Part shown: positions 7,025 to 8,066 of the stretch, in pieces
Position numbering within the stretch: position 1 is the stretch's first letter
Layout of the letters: every line of letters begins with the position of its first letter
Origin: an uncultured Rhodospirillaceae bacterium
Lineage (GTDB): Bacteria > Pseudomonadota > Alphaproteobacteria > Thalassobaculales > Thalassobaculaceae
DNA: 8,066 bases
Direction of reading: 5' to 3'
Assembly (NCBI GenBank): GCA_937891725.1
Contig: CALAHL010000777.1
Coordinates: forward strand, 1 to 8,066
Position numbers and translations under genes: made by a program
The notes under the pieces: model-generated
Databases searched by the model: none
Told to the model about the DNA's origin: nothing
What the model saw: only the letters and a program-made list of their open reading frames with translations

Positions 7025-7053
7025 TTGGTCCGCGCCTCGCCCCGGTTTACCAT
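7025..7053 (+). promoter_or_regulatory. candidate promoter for the CoxL-like gene
   Basis: TTGGTC (7025-7030) and TACCAT (7048-7053) are separated by 17 nt. The -10 matches four of six positions and the -35 has the TTG core. The predicted start near 7060 leaves a leader of about 40 nt. A small stem (TTA-C-CATCG with CGATGTAA, 7047-7066) overlaps the start region. It is predicted by consensus only. Confidence 0.25.
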
Positions 7054-7099
7054 CGCGCCGATGTAACGCGAAACCAGCAAACCACGGGACACATTCCTC

Positions 7100-8066
7100 A
7101 TGGCGAAGTTCGGCATCGGTCAAGGCATGAAGCGGCGAGAAGATCAGAGGTTTCTGACCGGCACAGGGCAGTATACCGACGACATCGTGGCGGAGAATCT
7201 GGCACATGCGGTCTTCCTGCGCTCGCCCTATCCACATGCCGAGATCGGGACCATCGATCTGGCGGCGGCGCGAGCGGCACCTGGCGTTCTGGCGGTCTTG
7301 ACGGCCGAGGACGTGGGTGCGGACGGCCTTGGCGATCTACCGTGTCAAGCCTTGATCCCGGGCAGCGACGGCAAGCCCGCCTTCGATCCGGGATACCCGC
7401 TGCTGGCGCGGGGCCGGGTCCGGCATGTGGGCGACCCGGTTGCCATGATCCTGGCTGAGACCGAAGCCCAGGCCAAGGACGCGGCGGAGCTGATCGTGGT
7501 CGAGTACGACGAGTTGCCCGGCGTCGGCGATATCGAGACGGCGGCGGCGGGCGGCGCGCCGTTGGTTTATGAGGGAGCTCCCGGCAATGTCTGCGTCGAT
7601 TGGCAGACCGGCGACGCCGAAGGGGTTCGACAGGCGTTTGCATCGGCCCATAAGGTCGTCGAGGCCCGTCTGGTCAACAACCGGATCATCGTGAACTCAA
7701 TCGAACCGCGCGGCGCCATGTGCTCCTACGACGCGGCGAGCGATCATTATACTCTGCACGCCTCGACCCAGGGCAGCCATACCATTCGGTCGGTCCTGTG
7801 CGACGACATCTTCAAGATCGGCCATGACCGGATGCGGGTCATCACGCCGGATGTGGGTGGCGGCTTCGGGATGAAGATTTTTCCGTACCGTGAACACGCC
7901 CTGGTCGCCTGGGCATCCAAGCGCGTGGGCCGGCCGGTAAAATGGATTGCCGAGCGGACCGAGGCCTTCCTGTCCGATACCCAAGGCCGTGACCACATCA
8001 CATTCGCGAGGCTCGCTCTGGATGCTGACGGCATCTTCCTGGCGCTGGACGTGGACACCAAGGCTG
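7100..8066 (+). CDS. xanthine dehydrogenase/CO dehydrogenase family molybdopterin-binding large subunit, partial
   Basis: The frame is open from the ATG at 7100 to the window edge, giving 322 residues of a protein usually about 770-800 long. The start MAKFGIGQ followed by RREDQRFLTGTGQYTDD (about 12-28) is the usual N-terminus of the CoxL-like branch, which supports this ATG over Met10. RHVGDPVAMILAE (108-120) belongs to the first (a/b hammerhead) domain. IEPRGAM (201-207), STQGSHTIR (222-230) and VGGGFGMK (252-259) belong to the molybdenum-cofactor-binding part. The active-site loop, which would tell CO dehydrogenase (AYxCSFR) from other hydroxylases, lies outside the window, so the substrate is open; CO, purines, aldehydes or N-heterocycles are all known in the family. 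Such enzymes work with a FAD subunit and a 2Fe-2S subunit. Neither lies upstream, so this gene probably comes first in its operon. It is divergent from the SRAP gene, 114 nt away. Confidence 0.93.
   Translation, partial: MAKFGIGQGMKRREDQRFLTGTGQYTDDIVAENLAHAVFLRSPYPHAEIGTIDLAAARAAPGVLAVLTAEDVGADGLGDLPCQALIPGSDGKPAFDPGYPLLARGRVRHVGDPVAMILAETEAQAKDAAELIVVEYDELPGVGDIETAAAGGAPLVYEGAPGNVCVDWQTGDAEGVRQAFASAHKVVEARLVNNRIIVNSIEPRGAMCSYDAASDHYTLHASTQGSHTIRSVLCDDIFKIGHDRMRVITPDVGGGFGMKIFPYREHALVAWASKRVGRPVKWIAERTEAFLSDTQGRDHITFARLALDADGIFLALDVDTKA

Noticed and set aside
6986..7099. LexA (SOS) box before the SRAP gene
   Set aside because: No GTTC-N7-GTTC or GAAC-N7-GAAC pair, the alphaproteobacterial form, is present in the intergenic region.
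6986..7237. Upstream extension of the SRAP reading frame to an ATG at 7237
   Set aside because: Cys2 must be next to the initiator Met for SRAP chemistry, and MCGRYS at 6985 has a ribosome binding site. The extension overlaps the well-supported CoxL-like gene on the other strand.

Overview
The window looks like ordinary chromosome from a high-GC alphaproteobacterium, possibly a Rhodospirillales-like lineage. This rests on the high GC content and on the mix of gene families, not on a marker gene. I see no rRNA, tRNA, CRISPR array, transposase, integrase or phage gene.

Layout from left to right. On the minus strand, 21-485 encodes a YjbQ/UPF0047 protein. A 242-nt divergent intergenic region follows, with two candidate sigma70 promoters pointing right. 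Then come two plus-strand genes 24 nt apart, probably one transcript: a cytoplasmic NodB-type polysaccharide deacetylase (728-1570) and a short AlkA-type DNA-3-methyladenine glycosylase (1595-2251). A 260-nt spacer holds a weak hairpin and a concentric dyad. Next is a large PAS-PAS-PAS-GGDEF-EAL cyclic-di-GMP protein (2512-5034), and 67 nt later an unrecognised single-pass membrane protein that starts with TTG (5102-6283). Its stop codon lies one base from the stop of a convergent SRAP-family gene (yedK/HMCES type, 6285-6985, minus strand). That gene needs a one-base shift at a run of six G to encode the full enzyme. Divergent from it, a molybdenum hydroxylase large subunit (CoxL/xanthine dehydrogenase family) starts at 7100 and runs off the right edge.

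How the genes fit together. Two genes concern DNA damage (AlkA-like base excision and SRAP abasic-site crosslinking), but they are not adjacent and share no visible operator; I found no GTTC-N7-GTTC LexA box before the SRAP gene. The cyclic-di-GMP protein and the membrane protein may form a signalling pair, by adjacency only. The CoxL-like gene probably begins an operon whose partner subunits lie outside the window.

I did not find a clearly new multi-gene system. The items most worth checking are the SRAP frameshift, which falls on an X_XXY_YYZ-type heptamer followed by a hairpin, the unrecognised membrane protein, and the dyad upstream of the cyclic-di-GMP gene.
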